Source of the DNA: Staphylococcus condimenti
GTDB lineage: Bacteria; Bacillota; Bacilli; Staphylococcales; Staphylococcaceae
Assembly (NCBI RefSeq): GCF_001618885.1
Contig: NZ_CP015114.1
Coordinates: 1-64,000, forward strand
DNA: 64,000 nucleotides
Reading direction: 5' to 3'
The translations under genes were made by a program, and so were the position numbers. This document shows, in pieces, positions 52,611 through 63,138 of this stretch (the first letter of the stretch is position 1; each line of letters opens with the position of its first letter). The notes under the pieces were generated by a model that was given only the letters and a program-made list of their open reading frames with translations, had not been told where the DNA came from and did no database searches.

Positions 52611-53891
52611 ATGAAAAGTAAACACTTAACATTAAATATCGTGATTGCTCTTATTTTAGGGATTGTTATTGGTTCTATCTGTGATATATTTGCGCAGTCA
52701 GGTACAGTTAAGTTTATTGACCAATATTTCTTTAATACTGTGGGTCAGATTTTCTTAAACTTAATTTTTATGCTTGTAGTACCAGTAGTGTTTGTTTCAA
52801 TTGTACTAGGTGTTGTAGGGGTAGGTGACCCTAAGTTATTAGGAGGAATTGGTTTAAAGACACTTATTTTCTTCTTATGTACAACAGCCATCGCAATAAC
52901 GATTGCAATACTTTTAGCATTAGCAGTAAAACCAGGTGCCGGCCATTCTGATTTAATGAAAAGTGCAGATGTATCATCTTATCAAAAAACATTAGATAAA
53001 CAGAATGAAGGGGCAGAAGCACCGGCCAAACAAACTTTTGATCAAACATTAATTAACTTATTCCCAAAAAATCCAATTGAAGCTATGACACAAGGTAATA
53101 TGCTGCAGGTTATTACTTTTTCAATCTTCATTGGGATAGGAATTATGGTTATGGGAGAAAAAGCAATTATTGTAAAACAATTTTTCGAACAGTTTAATGA
53201 TGTATTGATGTATATTATATCAATGATTATGACAGTTTTTGCTCCAATCGGAACGTTCTGTTTAGTTGCTCATGCATTCACTGGAGCAGGATTAGGTGCA
53301 ATTAAACAATTAGGGTTATACTTCATTGTTGTGCTTGTAGCACTCATCTTACATTTCTTCCTTATTTATGGAGGTACAATTAAATTCTTAGCTAAAGATA
53401 GTCCGATTAAATTCTTTAAAGGGTTTATACCGGCGATTACAATAGGATTCGGTGGTTCTAGTTCAAATGCTGCATTACCTGTTTCAATGGAATGTACGAA
53501 AAAAATGGGGGTGCGTCCAGAAATTGCTTCATTTGTTCAACCACTAGGCGCAACAATTAATATGGATGGTACAGCAATAATGCAAGGGGTTGCAACAATA
53601 TTTATTGCTCAGATATCAGGTGCCCAATTATCAATTGTACAAATATTAACAGTAATCGTTATAGCAGTTGTAGCAAGTATAGGTACTGCAGGTGTTCCAG
53701 GTGTGGGATTAATTATGCTTGCGATGGTTTTAACAGCTGTCGATTTAAATCCGGCAGCAATTGGTATCATTATAGGTATAGATAGACTATTAGATATGAC
53801 AAGAACTGCGGTTAATATAACAGGTGATGCTGCATGCGCATTTATGATTTCAAAACAAGAAGATAGAAAACTGGCGAAGAAAACAAGCTAA
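52611..53891 (+). CDS. Dicarboxylate/amino-acid:cation symporter (DAACS family)
   Basis: A 426-residue membrane transporter of the GltP/DctA family. The hallmark transport motifs are present: the serine-rich GFGGSSSNAALPVSMEC hairpin and the NMDGTAIMQG unwound helix, plus GVPGVGLIMLAMVL. About eight membrane helices and two re-entrant loops are expected. It moves glutamate, aspartate or C4-dicarboxylates with sodium or protons. ATG 52611 has AAGGGGGGA upstream; the longer in-frame start at 52548 has none. Confidence 0.9.
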   Translation: MKSKHLTLNIVIALILGIVIGSICDIFAQSGTVKFIDQYFFNTVGQIFLNLIFMLVVPVVFVSIVLGVVGVGDPKLLGGIGLKTLIFFLCTTAIAITIAILLALAVKPGAGHSDLMKSADVSSYQKTLDKQNEGAEAPAKQTFDQTLINLFPKNPIEAMTQGNMLQVITFSIFIGIGIMVMGEKAIIVKQFFEQFNDVLMYIISMIMTVFAPIGTFCLVAHAFTGAGLGAIKQLGLYFIVVLVALILHFFLIYGGTIKFLAKDSPIKFFKGFIPAITIGFGGSSSNAALPVSMECTKKMGVRPEIASFVQPLGATINMDGTAIMQGVATIFIAQISGAQLSIVQILTVIVIAVVASIGTAGVPGVGLIMLAMVLTAVDLNPAAIGIIIGIDRLLDMTRTAVNITGDAACAFMISKQEDRKLAKKTS

Positions 53892-53897
53892 TTAATA

Positions 53898-53938
53898 AGA
53901 CTAGGATACAGAAATAATCTGTATTTTAGTCTTTTTCT
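53898..53938 (+). terminator. Terminator after the symporter gene
   Basis: Stem AGACTAGGATACAGA with TCTGTATTTTAGTCT and a T-run. Confidence 0.85.
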
Positions 53939-54230
53939 ATGTTATCTGATAGATTTAATTGGGTTTAAAAGTCCTTTTTTAAGGTAAAATTAAATTAAAA
54001 TAAAAAAATGACTTGAAAAAACGATAAGATTCGCCATAATAGAGATTGAAGTATATTACCCCTTTGCATATCAATAAAAATAGAAAAATACCGGCATATG
54101 CAATTTAAATAGTAAACACATTAGATGTGTTAGATAATTTAGACAATTTCGGCTTTAATGAAATACGTTAAAAAATGCGTATTCACTCTTTTAATTTTGT
54201 TGATTTTGTATTAAGATGTAATTTGTGTTT
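53939..54230. other. Gene-free stretch upstream of the SA1665-like regulator
   Basis: About 290 AT-rich bases with no credible gene. An imperfect inverted pair TGCATAT / ATATGCA lies at about 54066-54103. Otherwise I see no structure. Confidence 0.5.
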
Positions 54231-54277
54231 CAAGAAATGTGTATAATTGCAATTTCTTGTGTCCGGTGAAATTTCAC
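54231..54277 (+). promoter_or_regulatory. Promoter region with two dyads before the SA1665-like gene
   Basis: CAAGAAAT (54231-54238) and ATTTCTTG (54252-54259) form a perfect inverted pair that brackets the -10 element TATAAT (54242-54247). A perfect 12-base palindrome GTGAAATTTCAC follows at 54266-54277, before the ribosome site. Both are candidate operators. Confidence 0.55.
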
Positions 54278-54298
54278 AATAGAAAGGTAGATTATATA

Positions 54299-54763
54299 AT
54301 GGATAGACAAAGTTTTACAGATTTAATTCAAACAAAGTTCAAGATGGTTAGAATAGAAGCAGGTTATACACAAGATACAATGGCTCAAACTATCGGTTTA
54401 TCAAAGAAAACACTTGTTCAAATTGAAAAAGAACGTGTGTTGCCGAACTGGACAACTTGTGTGTCAATTTGTGCATTATTCAGAGATTCAGATGTTTTGA
54501 ACAGCACATTCGGTTGTGATCCATTAGAAATAGTACAAACAATTTCAAGAAATCATTGTGCATATCCTAAACATCCAACTACAAGCGATATCTATTGGAA
54601 TACATTAGATTCTCGCAACGGATACATCTTACAAAGTAATAAAGTAAGTGAAATCTACCGTATCTTGAATCAAGATAAACAACCTATTTTCGGTACTTCT
54701 AAATTAAGAGAAGCAGAAACATACTTTGGAAGAATTTCTAAAGACGAATTAGTTCATGCTTAA
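54299..54763 (+). CDS. XRE-family DNA-binding regulator, SA1665-like
   Basis: A 154-residue protein. The helix-turn-helix is in residues 13-66 (VRIEAGYTQDTMAQTIGLSKKTLVQIEKERVLPNW). The C-terminal half (TSDIYWNTLDSRNGYILQSNKV) is of unknown role. The S. aureus counterpart SA1665 was reported to bind the mecA promoter region and alter beta-lactam resistance; here no mecA is in view, so the native targets are others. I start at ATG 54299, which has AGAAAGG upstream; 54239 lies in the promoter. Confidence 0.85.
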   Translation: MDRQSFTDLIQTKFKMVRIEAGYTQDTMAQTIGLSKKTLVQIEKERVLPNWTTCVSICALFRDSDVLNSTFGCDPLEIVQTISRNHCAYPKHPTTSDIYWNTLDSRNGYILQSNKVSEIYRILNQDKQPIFGTSKLREAETYFGRISKDELVHA

Positions 54764-54840
54764 AACTTGTTTTGTTATAGGTTATAGCATAATCTCTAAT
54801 TGAGATTAAAATACTTAATCCATAAATAAGTAAGTAATGA

Positions 54841-54879
54841 AAAGATTGATGGCTACAGAAGGTCATCAATCTTTTTTTG
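54841..54879 (+). terminator. Terminator after the SA1665-like gene
   Basis: Stem AGATTGATGGC with GGTCATCAATCT and a T-run. Confidence 0.85.
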
Positions 54880-54956
54880 CAATTTTAAAATTATGCTCGT
54901 AATCAAAAATACGGTAAAATATATTGCACGAATGTTTTTTAAAAGGAGATACGAAA

Positions 54957-56087
54957 ATGCATGCATTTTTAGTCATATTATTTATGATTGTAATAGGTGC
55001 GTTGATTGGCGGAATAACTAATATGATTGCGATCAGAATGTTGTTTCACCCTCAACGAGCTTATCATATTGGTAAATGGCGTATACCATTTACTCCTGGT
55101 TTGGTACCAAAAAGAAGAGAAGAAATTGCTTATAAAATTGGTAATGTTATCGAAGAACATCTCATTACTGAGTCATTAATTAAAGAAAAAATCAGTTCGC
55201 TAAGTGCACGCGAAGCAATTGAAAGTTTTATTTCACAACAAATCCAAAAGTTGAAACGCAATGATGCAACATTGCAAAATTTTGCCAGTTATTTTGGAAT
55301 TGATTTAGCAAAAACTGCTGAAGATAAATTAAGCAATTTAATAGATGAGAAATTAGAACAGTACTATCAAGAACACAATCAAGAGTCACTAAAAGCTTTA
55401 ATTCCATCAGAACTTGAAGCAGAACTCGATGAAAAAATCGAAGCACTGACACCATTACTATGTGATCGTGCGCGAATTTATTTGTCGTCATCAAAAGGAG
55501 AGCAAGATATCTACAATATGCTCGATACATTTTTTGCAGAAAAAGGTAAAATTATCGGTTTATTGCAGATGTTTATGACAAAAGAAAGTATCGCAGAACG
55601 TATTCAAATGGAATTGATACGTTTAACTAATCACCCTAAAGCGCGTGAAATCGTTGCACAGTTAATTAATAATGAATACAATACGTTGAAAAATAATGAA
55701 TTAGGCTCAGTAGTCAGTCCGGAGCAATTCAATAATATTAAAGCGAAATTTACTCCTCTAATTTTGGCTTATGCTGACATTTCTACAAGAGTAAACCAAC
55801 CTATAAAAGAATTAGCACCAAATTTAGTGGAGTATGCAGAACAGCATGCAGCAGCTTGGACAACAAACTTGATTGTAGAGAAAGCTGCAGAGCATCTCTC
55901 TTCGATTATGAAACAAGTTAATTTGAGCGGTATTGTAGAAGAACAAATTAACTCGTTTGATTTAGACTATATCGAAAGCTTAATTATAGAGATTGCAAAC
56001 AAAGAATTAAAATTGATTATGTTGCTTGGTTTCTTATTAGGTGGAATCATAGGCTGCTTACAAGGAATTGTTGCTTTATTTGTTTAA
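54957..56087 (+). CDS. DUF445 family membrane protein (YheB-like)
   Basis: A 376-residue protein with one membrane segment at each end: LVILFMIVIGALIGGITNMIAIRM at the N-terminus and LIMLLGFLLGGIIGCLQGIVALF at the C-terminus, leaving a long helical middle domain. The N-terminal NMIAIRMLFHPQRAYHIGKWRIPFTPGLVPKRR is the conserved DUF445 text. Function unknown. AAAAGGAGA precedes ATG 54957. In Bacillus the counterpart yheB lies next to yheA, matching the next gene here. Confidence 0.88.
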   Translation: MHAFLVILFMIVIGALIGGITNMIAIRMLFHPQRAYHIGKWRIPFTPGLVPKRREEIAYKIGNVIEEHLITESLIKEKISSLSAREAIESFISQQIQKLKRNDATLQNFASYFGIDLAKTAEDKLSNLIDEKLEQYYQEHNQESLKALIPSELEAELDEKIEALTPLLCDRARIYLSSSKGEQDIYNMLDTFFAEKGKIIGLLQMFMTKESIAERIQMELIRLTNHPKAREIVAQLINNEYNTLKNNELGSVVSPEQFNNIKAKFTPLILAYADISTRVNQPIKELAPNLVEYAEQHAAAWTTNLIVEKAAEHLSSIMKQVNLSGIVEEQINSFDLDYIESLIIEIANKELKLIMLLGFLLGGIIGCLQGIVALFV

Positions 56088-56247
56088 AGAATGAAAATTA
56101 AGGAATGTAAATAAAGAGAGCCGTAATTAAAAAGTGGTTAAAATATTAAAGCTTAAATACCATACTGACTAAATGTTTCGACAGTTGTCTCGATTTATGT
56201 TATTGTAATGACGGCGTAGTTACACAAATATTAAGGAGTGAGTTTAA

Positions 56248-56592
56248 ATGGCAGTAAATTTACAAGAACATGCACACAAACTAGAAGAAGCGTTAAGAAA
56301 TAGCGAAGAATACAAAGCAATCAAAGATGCTTATGACAAAGTTAAAGCGCATGAAGAATCTAAAAAATTATTCGATGAGTTCCGTGAAACTCAATTGAAA
56401 TTCCAACAAATGCAAATGCAAGGCGAACAAATCGAAGAAGAAGATTTGAAAAAAGCCCAAGAACAAGCTCAAGCAATTGAAAAAGATGAAAATATTGCTG
56501 AATTAATGGCTGCAGAACAACAAATGAGCCAAGTATTCCAAGAAATCAACCAAATTATTGTTAAACCTTTAGATGAAGTTTACGCTGACTAA
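56248..56592 (+). CDS. YlbF/YmcA-family protein (YheA-like, UPF0342)
   Basis: A 114-residue, entirely helical and highly charged protein ([26 protein letters not shown], then [18 protein letters not shown]). It belongs to the YlbF/YmcA/YheA group; the related YlbF and YmcA form the RNase Y specificity complex, but this paralogue's role is unclear. AAGGAGTG precedes ATG 56248. Confidence 0.88.
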   Translation: MAVNLQEHAHKLEEALRNSEEYKAIKDAYDKVKAHEESKKLFDEFRETQLKFQQMQMQGEQIEEEDLKKAQEQAQAIEKDENIAELMAAEQQMSQVFQEINQIIVKPLDEVYAD

Positions 56593-56613
56593 TTTAACAA
56601 TTAGGTTGTAGTT

Positions 56614-56649
56614 AAAAACTGCTGAACAATTTTGTTCAGCAGTTTTTTT
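56614..56649 (+). terminator. Terminator after the YheA-like gene
   Basis: Stem AAAACTGCTGAACAA/TTGTTCAGCAGTTTT with a short loop and T-run. Confidence 0.9.
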
Positions 56650-56805
56650 ATCGTTCTTTAATACGTATTTTAAGCCGTATGTTCTTTAGACTACTATGTT
56701 TAAAATATGGTAAAATAAAGTGATACTTTTATTCTCAAACTATAATTTTTACATAAAAGTGCCGTTTAAAAAAGAATTTTATCTCAAAAAGGAGCTTTCC
56801 GAATT

Positions 56806-57996
56806 ATGGTGAAATTTATTCATTGTGCAGATTTGCATTTAGATAGCCCATTCAAATCGCATACGCATTTAAGTCCTAATATTTATGAAGATGTTAAGAA
56901 AAGTACATATGAAAGCTTTAAGTCAATTATCGACCATGCTTTGCGTGAAGAGGTCGATTTTATTGTTATTGCAGGTGATCTATTTGATAAAGAGAATCGA
57001 TCATTAAGAGCAGAAGTCTTTTTAAAAGAACAATTTGAAAGACTAGAAAAAGAACAAATATTTGTATATATCTGTCATGGTAACCATGACCCGTTGTCAG
57101 AATTAATCACAACAGATTGGCCGGCAAATGTTTCAGTTTTTGACAAAAATGTAGAAACATATCAAACGATAACAAAGCATGGTGAGAAAATATTATTACA
57201 TGGCTTCAGTTATCAAAATGATGAAAGTTATGAAAATAAGTTAGATGAATATCCGTCTAGCCAAGGTGAAAAAGGTATGCATATCGGTGTTTTGCATGGC
57301 ACTTATAGTAAATCTTCTGATAATCACAGATATACGGAATTTTTATTGGAAGATTTAAATACAAAATTATATCATTACTGGGCTTTGGGACATATTCATG
57401 AGCGTGTTCAATTGAGTGATATGCCACCAATTTATTATCCAGGAAACATACAAGGACGTCATTTTAATGAACAAGGCGAAAAAGGGTTTTTGCTTGTAGA
57501 AGGCGATGAATTAAAATTGGATGTCACATTCGTGCCCACTCAATATATTCGTTTTGATGAAGTGAAGATAGAAACGAGCCAAACTTCAAAACAAGGTCTG
57601 TATGAAGTACTTCAAAAATTTAAGGATAGTGTCAGAAAACAAGGGAAAGCTTTTTACCGCATACATTTAGAAATTGATAGTGATGCACCAGTACCTTCTC
57701 AAGATATTCTCCAAGTTGAAGAAATGATTCGTGAATATGAAGAAAATCAAACACAATTTATATATGTTGAAGATTTGATTATCACATACAAAGATGATGA
57801 GACAAGGCCGATTGCTCAAGAATTTTCAACAGAATTAAAAAGTGATGAAAAAGTATTTGAACATGCTATGAACGATTTATATTTGAATCCGAAGGCATCA
57901 AAATATCTTGATAACTATAATGAATTTGATAAAACCGAGTTGATAAATCGGGCGGAATCTTTATTGAAGTCGGACTTAAGAGGTGATAAACAGTGA
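56806..57996 (+). CDS. yhaO: DNA repair exonuclease YhaO (SbcD/Mre11-like)
   Basis: A 396-residue calcineurin-type phosphoesterase. All five nuclease motifs are present: HCADLHLDSPF, IAGDLFDKENR, CHGNHDPLS, VLHGTYS and ALGHIHER. The C-terminal third is the capping and partner-binding region. It is the Mre11-like half of a nuclease complex with the next gene, which overlaps it by four bases. AAAGGAGC precedes ATG 56806. Confidence 0.92.
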   Translation: MVKFIHCADLHLDSPFKSHTHLSPNIYEDVKKSTYESFKSIIDHALREEVDFIVIAGDLFDKENRSLRAEVFLKEQFERLEKEQIFVYICHGNHDPLSELITTDWPANVSVFDKNVETYQTITKHGEKILLHGFSYQNDESYENKLDEYPSSQGEKGMHIGVLHGTYSKSSDNHRYTEFLLEDLNTKLYHYWALGHIHERVQLSDMPPIYYPGNIQGRHFNEQGEKGFLLVEGDELKLDVTFVPTQYIRFDEVKIETSQTSKQGLYEVLQKFKDSVRKQGKAFYRIHLEIDSDAPVPSQDILQVEEMIREYEENQTQFIYVEDLIITYKDDETRPIAQEFSTELKSDEKVFEHAMNDLYLNPKASKYLDNYNEFDKTELINRAESLLKSDLRGDKQ

Positions 57997-60926
57997 GAAT
58001 CAAGGCATTAGATATCTATGGATACGGAAAATTTGTTGAACGTAAAATTCAGTTCAATAATTCACTGACAGAGATTTTTGGTGAAAATGAAGCAGGGAAA
58101 TCTACGATTCAAGCTTTTATACATTCTATTTTATTTGGTTTTCCGACTAAGCGCGAAAGCGAACCGCGATTTGAACCAAGATTAGGAAACCAATACGGCG
58201 GTAAGTTATATATAACATTAGATGATGGGCAAGAAATCGAAGTTGAACGAATTAAAGGTGCAGCACAAGGTGATGTCAAAGTTTATTTAGAAAATGGCGG
58301 CATTCGTGATGAAGCATGGCTTCAAAAGAAATTAAATTATATTGATAAATCTACTTATAAAGGTATTTATTCATTTGATGTATTAGGATTGCAAAATATT
58401 AATCGCAATATGGATGAAAACCAATTGCAAGAATATTTATTACAAGCTGGAGCGTTAGGATCAACTCAATTTACAACAATGCGCACGCAATTGGCTGAAC
58501 GTAAAAATGAATTATATAAACGTTCAGGTAAAAATCCAATTATTAATCAGCAAGTTGAACAGTTGAATGAGTTAGAAAGTCAAATTCGTGAACAAGAAAG
58601 TAATTTAGGTTCTTATCAACGTTTGATTGACGAAAAAGATAAAGCAGAACGCCGGTTAAACCATTTACATCAAAATTTACAACAGCTTTCTAAAATGCAC
58701 GAAGCTAAACAAAAAGAACTTGCATTACATGATCAAGCACAAGAATGGAAAGCATTGGAACATGAATTGAATATTGAACCTCTCGATTTTCCCGAACAAG
58801 GTATTGAAAGATACGAGACTTCTAAACAACAAAATAATCAGTTGAAAAAAGATATCGGTCTACGCCAAGAAAAGTTAAATCAGCTGAAAAACGAAAATAA
58901 TCAGATTGATGTACCTAAAATGTCTGACATCGATGCTCTGAATCAAATTGCTAAACAAGAAGATGAAATTAAGCAATTAGAAAATGATTTGAAAAGTGTT
59001 ACAAAAGAAATTGAAGAAAAAGAACGTGAAGTACAAAGTTTAAAATCGAATATTGGTTGGAAAGAAACACATGATAATGTTGATGTTTCAGAAAGCATCA
59101 AGAGTTATGCGAGTCGTCAAATTTCAGATAAAAACGAGCAAGCGTCATATATTACGCAACTTAAACGTACTTTAGAAGAACAAGAAATTGAACAAGCAAA
59201 TATACAAGAAGAACAAGAAGATGTGAAAAATGCTTTAGTTCCTGACGAAGTGTTTGAAAAGAAAAAGCAATATAATCAACAATCATTTGAACTCAAAGAG
59301 AAAAAGAACTTATATCAAAAAATGAAAGATGCTTTTGATATAGAGCAGCAAGAAAGAGATCGTAAACAAAAAATGTTACGTATCACTTTTGTTTTATTAG
59401 CAATAATAGGTGCTGGTTTAGCAGTATTTTCATTTGTAACACAAGCTGTAATTTTTGCTGTAATTTTTGGAATCGCTGCTATAGGGTTCATTATTGGTGC
59501 TATTATGGTTAAATCAACTAAAGTGGGTCATAGTGAAGCCTTTACTTCAGAGATTTCACAATTAGAAAAGCAAAATGCTGAACTTGAAAGTAAATATGAT
59601 TTAAACTTTGATTTAGATGAACAGCATCGTTTGAGAGAACAAAATCATAGCATCAAAAAAGCAAATGAAGTACTGGATAATAAAATAGCATTAACTCAAG
59701 AAAAATTGGATGAAGCTAATATCAGTTATCAACAACTTGAAGATAATATTTCAGAAATCAAATCAGGTTTACATGTTTCGCCTAAAATGACAGATAGTTT
59801 AATTTTAGATGGTATAAAGACGGTAGAGCGTATTCAAGTAATAACACATCATTTAGAGCAATTAAAAACACAACAAAATGAATTGCAGTCAAAAATAGAT
59901 AAATTTTACGAACATGCTAATCGTTTAACAAAAAATCAAATCATTGATTATAAGCAATCTTCATTATTCCATGATGTAAAACGCTGGTTGAAACAAGCTG
60001 AAGACAACCATGCAAAATGGATAAGAAATAACGAAAATATTGATTTGCTTACGAAAGAATTAAATCAGCTTAATACACATTTAAATGAAAATACTAATCT
60101 TATCGATAACTTATTTAATCATGTGAAAGTTGATAATGAAGAAGCTTTCTATCGTTATCATAATCGTTTCCAAACTTATCAAAGCAACCATAGCCGTTAT
60201 CATGATTTAAATAAGTATTTAGAAAATCAAAACTTTATGTATGATGATGCATCAAAATTAAGTGATAAAACTAAAGTGCAGTTGGAAGATGAAAACACAA
60301 CATTAGCAAAACAAGTAGATGATTATAACGATCAATTCTTGACGTTGCAAAGTGAAGTCAGTGATTTAAATGCACAAATCAATCATATGGAAACAGATGA
60401 TACATTAACTCAGTTAAGACATCGTTACCATATGTTGAAAAATCAGTTTAATGAAAATGCCAAAGATTGGGCAAGTTTAAGCTATTTAGAATCATTAGTA
60501 GATGCACATATTCAACAGATTAAAGATAAGAGACTTCCTCAAGTTATAGATGAAGCTACAAACATCTTTAGTCGCTTAACACAAGGTCGTTATACACAAG
60601 TGACCTATGCAAACGATAATGTCATGGTTAAACATGAAAATGGTCAAATGTATCAACCGACTGAAATCAGCCAATCTACAAAAGAGCTTTTATATATTTC
60701 GTTACGCTTAAGCTTGATTAAAATTTTACGACCGTACTATTCAATGCCGATTATTATTGATGATGCATTTGTACATTTTGACAAACAGCGAAAAGCTGCA
60801 ATGATGGATTATATAAAAGAAATGGCTCAAACTTATCAAGTATTGTATTTCACTTGTACAAAAGATAACTTTGTTCCAACGAAACAAAAAGTAATATTAG
60901 AAAAAATTGAAGAAGGAGGCAAATAA
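57993..60926 (+). CDS. yhaN: SMC/Rad50-like ATPase YhaN with central membrane hairpin
   Basis: A 977-residue protein. N-terminal Walker [10 protein letters not shown] (about 31-39) and C-terminal Walker [13 protein letters not shown] with signature-like [14 protein letters not shown] form a split ABC head. Between them are long coiled coils (about 180-455 and 515-870). Where Rad50 has a zinc hook, this protein has two hydrophobic segments (about 461-508), so the arms probably meet at the membrane. It starts with GTG 57993 inside the end of yhaO and overlaps yhaM by one base. It presumably works with YhaO on DNA ends. Confidence 0.9.
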   Translation: MRIKALDIYGYGKFVERKIQFNNSLTEIFGENEAGKSTIQAFIHSILFGFPTKRESEPRFEPRLGNQYGGKLYITLDDGQEIEVERIKGAAQGDVKVYLENGGIRDEAWLQKKLNYIDKSTYKGIYSFDVLGLQNINRNMDENQLQEYLLQAGALGSTQFTTMRTQLAERKNELYKRSGKNPIINQQVEQLNELESQIREQESNLGSYQRLIDEKDKAERRLNHLHQNLQQLSKMHEAKQKELALHDQAQEWKALEHELNIEPLDFPEQGIERYETSKQQNNQLKKDIGLRQEKLNQLKNENNQIDVPKMSDIDALNQIAKQEDEIKQLENDLKSVTKEIEEKEREVQSLKSNIGWKETHDNVDVSESIKSYASRQISDKNEQASYITQLKRTLEEQEIEQANIQEEQEDVKNALVPDEVFEKKKQYNQQSFELKEKKNLYQKMKDAFDIEQQERDRKQKMLRITFVLLAIIGAGLAVFSFVTQAVIFAVIFGIAAIGFIIGAIMVKSTKVGHSEAFTSEISQLEKQNAELESKYDLNFDLDEQHRLREQNHSIKKANEVLDNKIALTQEKLDEANISYQQLEDNISEIKSGLHVSPKMTDSLILDGIKTVERIQVITHHLEQLKTQQNELQSKIDKFYEHANRLTKNQIIDYKQSSLFHDVKRWLKQAEDNHAKWIRNNENIDLLTKELNQLNTHLNENTNLIDNLFNHVKVDNEEAFYRYHNRFQTYQSNHSRYHDLNKYLENQNFMYDDASKLSDKTKVQLEDENTTLAKQVDDYNDQFLTLQSEVSDLNAQINHMETDDTLTQLRHRYHMLKNQFNENAKDWASLSYLESLVDAHIQQIKDKRLPQVIDEATNIFSRLTQGRYTQVTYANDNVMVKHENGQMYQPTEISQSTKELLYISLRLSLIKILRPYYSMPIIIDDAFVHFDKQRKAAMMDYIKEMAQTYQVLYFTCTKDNFVPTKQKVILEKIEEGGK

Positions 60927-61867
60927 TGAGAAATATTGAAAAGCTTCAACCAGGCGACTCAGTAGATCATTTCTTTTTGATTCACCGAGCAACACAAGGT
61001 GTCACTGCACAAGGAAAAGATTATATGACATTATTCTTACAAGATAAAAGCGGTGAAATAGAAGCTAAGGTTTGGACAGTAACGAAGCAAGACATGGAAG
61101 TGTTGAAGCCTGAAACTATCATTCGTGCAAAAGGTGATGTTATTAATTATCGAGGGCGCAAACAAATGAAAGTAAATCAGTTCAAGCTTGCTGAAGCTGC
61201 AGATAATTTATCTGCAAAAGACTTTATAGATGGTGCACCGCTGACACCAGACGAAATCAAAGAACAAATTGATTATTTCTTATTAGATATTGAAAACAGC
61301 AAATTACAAAGGATTACCAGACACTTATTGAAAAAATATAATAACGAATTCTTCGTTTATCCAGCAGCAAGTTCAATCCACCATAACTTTGCGAGCGGTC
61401 TTAGTTATCACGTGCTTACAATGCTGCAGATAGCTAAAAGTTTATGCGATATTTATCCTTTATTAAACCGTAGTTTATTATATAGCGGTATTATTTTACA
61501 TGACATTGGAAAAGTTAAAGAGTTAAGTGGTCCTGTCGCTACTTCATATACTGTCGAAGGTAATTTGTTAGGTCATATTTCTTTAGCAAGCGAAGAAGTA
61601 TCTCAAACAGCTGATGAATTAGGTATTGAGGGTGAAGAAGTCATGTTGTTGCAACATATGATTCTTTCTCACCATGGTAAATTAGAATATGGTTCTCCAA
61701 AATTACCGATGTTAAAAGAAGCGGAAATCTTATGCTATATTGATAACATCGACGCTAGAATGAACATGTTTAGCAAAGCATTTAAAAAGACAGGAAAAGG
61801 GCAGTTTACTGAAAAAATATTTGCACTTGAGCATAGACAATTTTATAATCCTGAAAGTTTAGATTAA
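60926..61867 (+). CDS. yhaM: 3'-5' exoribonuclease YhaM (Cbf1)
   Basis: A 313-residue nuclease with an N-terminal OB fold (about 1-95; [18 protein letters not shown]) and an HD domain with metal ligands in [25 protein letters not shown], and MILSHHG. It degrades RNA and single-stranded DNA from the 3' end; in S. aureus the homologue Cbf1 was found as a plasmid replication enhancer-binding factor and trims RNA ends. It overlaps the yhaN stop by one base (TAATG) with GGAGG upstream. Confidence 0.95.
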   Translation: MRNIEKLQPGDSVDHFFLIHRATQGVTAQGKDYMTLFLQDKSGEIEAKVWTVTKQDMEVLKPETIIRAKGDVINYRGRKQMKVNQFKLAEAADNLSAKDFIDGAPLTPDEIKEQIDYFLLDIENSKLQRITRHLLKKYNNEFFVYPAASSIHHNFASGLSYHVLTMLQIAKSLCDIYPLLNRSLLYSGIILHDIGKVKELSGPVATSYTVEGNLLGHISLASEEVSQTADELGIEGEEVMLLQHMILSHHGKLEYGSPKLPMLKEAEILCYIDNIDARMNMFSKAFKKTGKGQFTEKIFALEHRQFYNPESLD

Positions 61868-61883
61868 TTTTTGTTATTCTAAT

Positions 61884-61920
61884 CAAAAAATGAGTCCCAA
61901 TAGTGGGGCTCATTTTTTAT
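61884..61920. terminator. Bidirectional terminator, yhaM / prsA
   Basis: Stem AAAAAATGAGTCCC with GGGGCTCATTTTTT between convergent genes. Confidence 0.9.
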
Positions 61921-61932
61921 CTTCAAGATTTA

Positions 61933-62925
61933 TTAAGGTGTTGAGATGCCTTCGCCAGAACTTTCACTACTTGGGCTGCCTTCAGCGCCGCCTTGAGATT
62001 GTTGTTTTAGTTTATCTGCGTTTAAGATAGAGTCATCAACAGCTTTTTTAATATCTCTATCTTTAAAGTCAACTTTATATTCTTTCAATAGATCTTTGTA
62101 TGCATCTACTAAGATTTGAGGATCTTTTTGTACTTTATTTTGGATAATTTGAGATTTCAATTTACTGCGTTCAGAAGAGAAATCAGTTGGTTTATCTGCT
62201 TTGATTATATGATAACCGTAATCTGTTTTGACTACATCAGAAATTTGTCCATCTTTCAATTTAAATAACTCTTTATCAAACGGTTTAACCATTTGTCCTT
62301 TGATTACATATCCTAAGCTGCCATCTTTCTTAGCGCTTGCTTTATCCATCGATTCTTTTTTGGCAATTTCACCAAATTTATCTGGATTTTTTTCAACTTC
62401 TTTATGGATTTCTTCTGCTTTTTTCTTCGCATCTTTATCACTTAAGCCTTCTTTATCTTTATCATCAGTTTTAACTTTGATTAAGATGTGTGAAGCTTTT
62501 TTAGTGTCATCTTTTAACTCTTTATCAGAAACTTTCACTTTATCCATCAACAATTGTTTTTGATAGGCTTGAAGTTTCTTTTGTTCTTTATAATCATTTA
62601 GCGACATACCTTGTTGTTTTAAGGCACTTTCAAATTGATCTTTACCGCCATATTGCTTTTGTTCGTCTTTTATTTGCTGATCGATATCTTTTGTATCTAC
62701 TTTATCAGAGTATTTCTTTTCTAATAATTTTCCAAGTAAAATTTCAAAAGAGCTGTTCGCTATTTGATCATTACCAATTTTTTTCATAACATCTTCGACT
62801 TTTACATCTCCGGCTTTAGAAGAGATTAAGACATCTTCTTTTGAGTCAGTTGCATGATTTCCACATGCGCCAAGTAACACAGCGCTTGCTGTTACAGGAA
62901 TCATAATCTTCTTAAATGATTTCAT
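61933..62925 (-). CDS. prsA: Foldase lipoprotein PrsA (parvulin-type PPIase)
   Basis: A 330-residue extracytoplasmic folding catalyst for exported proteins, including penicillin-binding proteins. The signal peptide ends in lipobox LLGAC with lipid-modified Cys21. The parvulin domain (about 140-245) has [11 protein letters not shown] and the closing [16 protein letters not shown]. Lys-rich helical segments flank it, and the tail is rich in Ser, Gly and Glu. GGAGTTTAGAG precedes ATG 62925. In S. aureus, prsA expression depends on VraSR, whose operon is in this window. Confidence 0.96.
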   Translation of the reverse strand: MKSFKKIMIPVTASAVLLGACGNHATDSKEDVLISSKAGDVKVEDVMKKIGNDQIANSSFEILLGKLLEKKYSDKVDTKDIDQQIKDEQKQYGGKDQFESALKQQGMSLNDYKEQKKLQAYQKQLLMDKVKVSDKELKDDTKKASHILIKVKTDDKDKEGLSDKDAKKKAEEIHKEVEKNPDKFGEIAKKESMDKASAKKDGSLGYVIKGQMVKPFDKELFKLKDGQISDVVKTDYGYHIIKADKPTDFSSERSKLKSQIIQNKVQKDPQILVDAYKDLLKEYKVDFKDRDIKKAVDDSILNADKLKQQSQGGAEGSPSSESSGEGISTP

Positions 62926-63104
62926 CTCTAAACTCCTTTATTAAAATATAACAATGTTAATATACCATATTATCAACCTTATACAAATTAATCTTATACA
63001 TAGTACGACCAAAGTACTATAAAAATAAAGGGTAGTGATGTTATTAAATGATTAATTTTATTGATTATTCATATGTGTTATAAATAGGATTGTATAAAAA
63101 TAAA

Positions 63105-63130
63105 AAGGATTCGACCGAAGTCGAATCCTT
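63105..63130 (-). terminator. Terminator of the DUF3267 gene
   Basis: Stem AAGGATTCGAC/GTCGAATCCTT around the tetraloop CGAA, with a T-run on the minus strand, nine bases past the stop. Confidence 0.88.
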
Positions 63131-63138
63131 AGCATTGA

